Source of the DNA: Alphaproteobacteria bacterium
GTDB taxonomy: Bacteria; Pseudomonadota; Alphaproteobacteria; Bin95
Length of the DNA stretch: 7,427 nucleotides
Assembly: GCA_022822125.1 (NCBI GenBank)
Contig: JAJECF010000218.1
Coordinates: 1-7,427 of the forward strand
Direction of reading: 5' to 3'
In this document: positions 5,990-7,427 of the stretch, one piece after another
Layout: the number at the start of each line of letters is the position of its first letter
Position numbering within the stretch: position 1 is the first letter of the stretch
Translations under genes and position numbers: made by a program
The notes under the pieces: model-generated
What the model was told of the DNA's origin: nothing
The model's input: only the letters and a program-made list of their open reading frames with translations
Database searches by the model: none

Positions 5990-6421
5990 TCAGAGCGCCA
6001 GCCGCAGCAACGCAGCCAGCACGGCGATGAGCTGGATCATGTTGACGAAGGCCGCGCGCTTGTTGGCGCGCATATATTCGTCCGCCGCGCCGTATTCGCC
6101 CCGCTCGCGGGCGTCGAACAGGCGGTGCATCTGCGGCATGGCCGCATAGCGCGAGGCGACGAAGGCGGCCGCGACCAGCGCCATGATCGCCGCCTCCCAG
6201 GGCTGCACGGCGACCGCGGCAAGCGCCGCGACGCCCGAGACGACGGCCATGAAGATGTAATAGGGGCCGAAGGCGTTGCGCATGAAGGCGTCCGCAACCG
6301 GCTTGTCCAGCTTCCGGAACGCCATCGGCGCGAAGAAGCCCGTGAAGGTCACCATGCCGCCGAAGGCCAGCGCGCTCGCCGCGACGGCAATCCCGAGAAG
6401 CACCGTATCGATACCCGCCAT
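5990..6421 (-). CDS. DUF4149 / TMEM205-like integral membrane protein
   Basis: The 143-residue product is almost entirely hydrophobic, with about four membrane helices (roughly residues 5-30, 52-71, 77-93 and 124-141). The region GGMVTFTGFFAPMAFRKLD (21-39), followed by a later aromatic FGPYYIF, fits the DUF4149 (TMEM205-like) family. The biochemical function of the bacterial members is not established. The open frame extends upstream to 6898, but that extension crosses the divergent biotin-carrier gene and lacks family similarity. The ATG at 6421 is therefore taken as the start, although a good ribosome binding site is not visible. It is the first gene of the minus-strand cluster, and the Sco1 start lies ten bases downstream, so co-expression is likely. 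Family assignment is from pattern recognition and is fairly, not completely, certain. Confidence 0.8.
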   Translation of the reverse strand: MAGIDTVLLGIAVAASALAFGGMVTFTGFFAPMAFRKLDKPVADAFMRNAFGPYYIFMAVVSGVAALAAVAVQPWEAAIMALVAAAFVASRYAAMPQMHRLFDARERGEYGAADEYMRANKRAAFVNMIQLIAVLAALLRLAL

Positions 6422-6562
6422 GGCGCGGATATAGCGGCTGCGCGGCGCGGCGGGAAGAGGCCGGCGTTTCCGGGGTTCCGCCGGCCGGGCTCCGTTCGAG
6501 CCTTCTTGCGCTTTTCGGCCCTTCCGCCTAACAGGGAGGGACGAGACCGAGGGGGTGGGTTC
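6422..6562. promoter_or_regulatory. Divergent intergenic region with hairpin and weak promoter-like boxes
   Basis: This 141-base gap must hold the promoters for the DUF4149-Sco1-cobB cluster (minus) and the carboxylase operon (plus). On the plus strand TTGCGC (6506-6511) and TAACAG (6529-6534) are 17 bases apart and loosely resemble -35/-10 boxes, with only about three matching positions each. An eight-base perfect stem, GGCCGGCG (6459-6466) with CGCCGGCC (6479-6486), surrounds a 12-base loop. No recognised riboswitch was seen; in particular I did not find a convincing cobalamin-riboswitch B12 box before the cobB cluster. Confidence 0.35.
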
Positions 6563-6784
6563 ATGGCGGCGGTGCCTGTGCTGTCCGAAATACCGGGGAC
6601 GGTGTTCAAGATCGAGGTCGGGGTCGGCGACGAGGTGGCGGAAGACGATCCGCTGGTCATCCTGGAGTCGATGAAAATGGAGATTCCGGTGGGCGCGCCC
6701 TCCGCCGGCCGGGTCGCCGAAATACTGGTCGAGGAAGGCGAGGCGGTGGAAGAAGGCCAGGAAGTCGCCGTCATCGAGGCCTGA
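6563..6784 (+). CDS. Free-standing biotin carboxyl carrier protein
   Basis: The 73-residue protein is a single biotinyl/lipoyl-attachment domain. The biotinylation motif is intact: ESMKMEIPV at residues 35-43 with K38 as the acceptor lysine, flanked by the usual hammerhead-forming glycines (VGVGDEVAEDDPL before, SAGRVAEILVEEGEAVEEGQ after). It would be modified by biotin protein ligase and carry CO2 from a biotin carboxylase to a carboxyltransferase. The start ATG has a purine-rich GAGGGGG upstream. The gene is followed after 13 bases by a biotin carboxylase gene, so they almost certainly form one operon and possibly one enzyme. It is much shorter than E. coli AccB because it lacks the N-terminal linker region, as is common for the small carriers of acyl-CoA carboxylases. 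MKM rather than a lipoyl-type DKA site favours biotin. Confidence 0.92.
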   Translation: MAAVPVLSEIPGTVFKIEVGVGDEVAEDDPLVILESMKMEIPVGAPSAGRVAEILVEEGEAVEEGQEVAVIEA

Positions 6785-6797
6785 GGCGGCGAAGCCC

Positions 6798-7427
<630 letters not shown>

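Overview
The window is high-GC, tightly packed DNA. Its gene content points to an alphaproteobacterium (inference; I cannot name the genus): a choline-type ABC transporter in choX-W-V order, a CobB/CbiA enzyme, a Sco1 copper protein and a carboxylase operon of the MCC/PCC type. Every gene over about 200 bases could be placed in a known family except one small membrane protein. No RNA gene, CRISPR array or insertion sequence was seen.

Layout. (1) Positions 1-1475 are the end of an integrated element. They hold two tyrosine recombinase genes in tandem on the minus strand. The first is complete (256-1380). The second overlaps its stop codon and runs off the left edge (1-256). (2) At about 1475 the sequence changes abruptly to the 3' end of a choX-type substrate-binding protein gene. 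Its first three quarters or so are missing here, and an in-frame stop lies directly upstream. The permease gene (1798-2646) and ATPase gene (about 2650-3843) follow intact on the plus strand. The element therefore sits inside, or has replaced, the front of a choline/glycine-betaine importer operon. (3) A minus-strand cluster converges on the transporter. In transcription order it is a DUF4149/TMEM205-like membrane protein (6421-5990), a Sco1/SenC thioredoxin-fold copper protein (5979-5389), cobyrinate a,c-diamide synthase (5392-4142) and a 73-residue membrane/coiled-coil protein (4080-3859). (4) Diverging from that cluster across a 141-base gap is a plus-strand operon. It starts with a free-standing 73-residue biotin carrier protein (6563-6784) and continues with a biotin carboxylase (6798 to the right edge).

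How the genes fit together. The transporter would import choline or a related betaine, but its binding protein is broken in this window. Unless the missing front part is restored at the other end of the element, or another binding protein substitutes, it should not work. The Sco1 and DUF4149 genes suggest copper handling or cytochrome oxidase maturation. CobB amidates the corrin ring during cobalamin synthesis and appears translationally coupled to Sco1. The carrier and carboxylase genes are the start of a biotin-dependent acyl-CoA carboxylase.

I did not find a clearly new biological system. The points most worth following are the overlapping integrase pair, the element/choX junction, and the apparent ATT start codon of choV.
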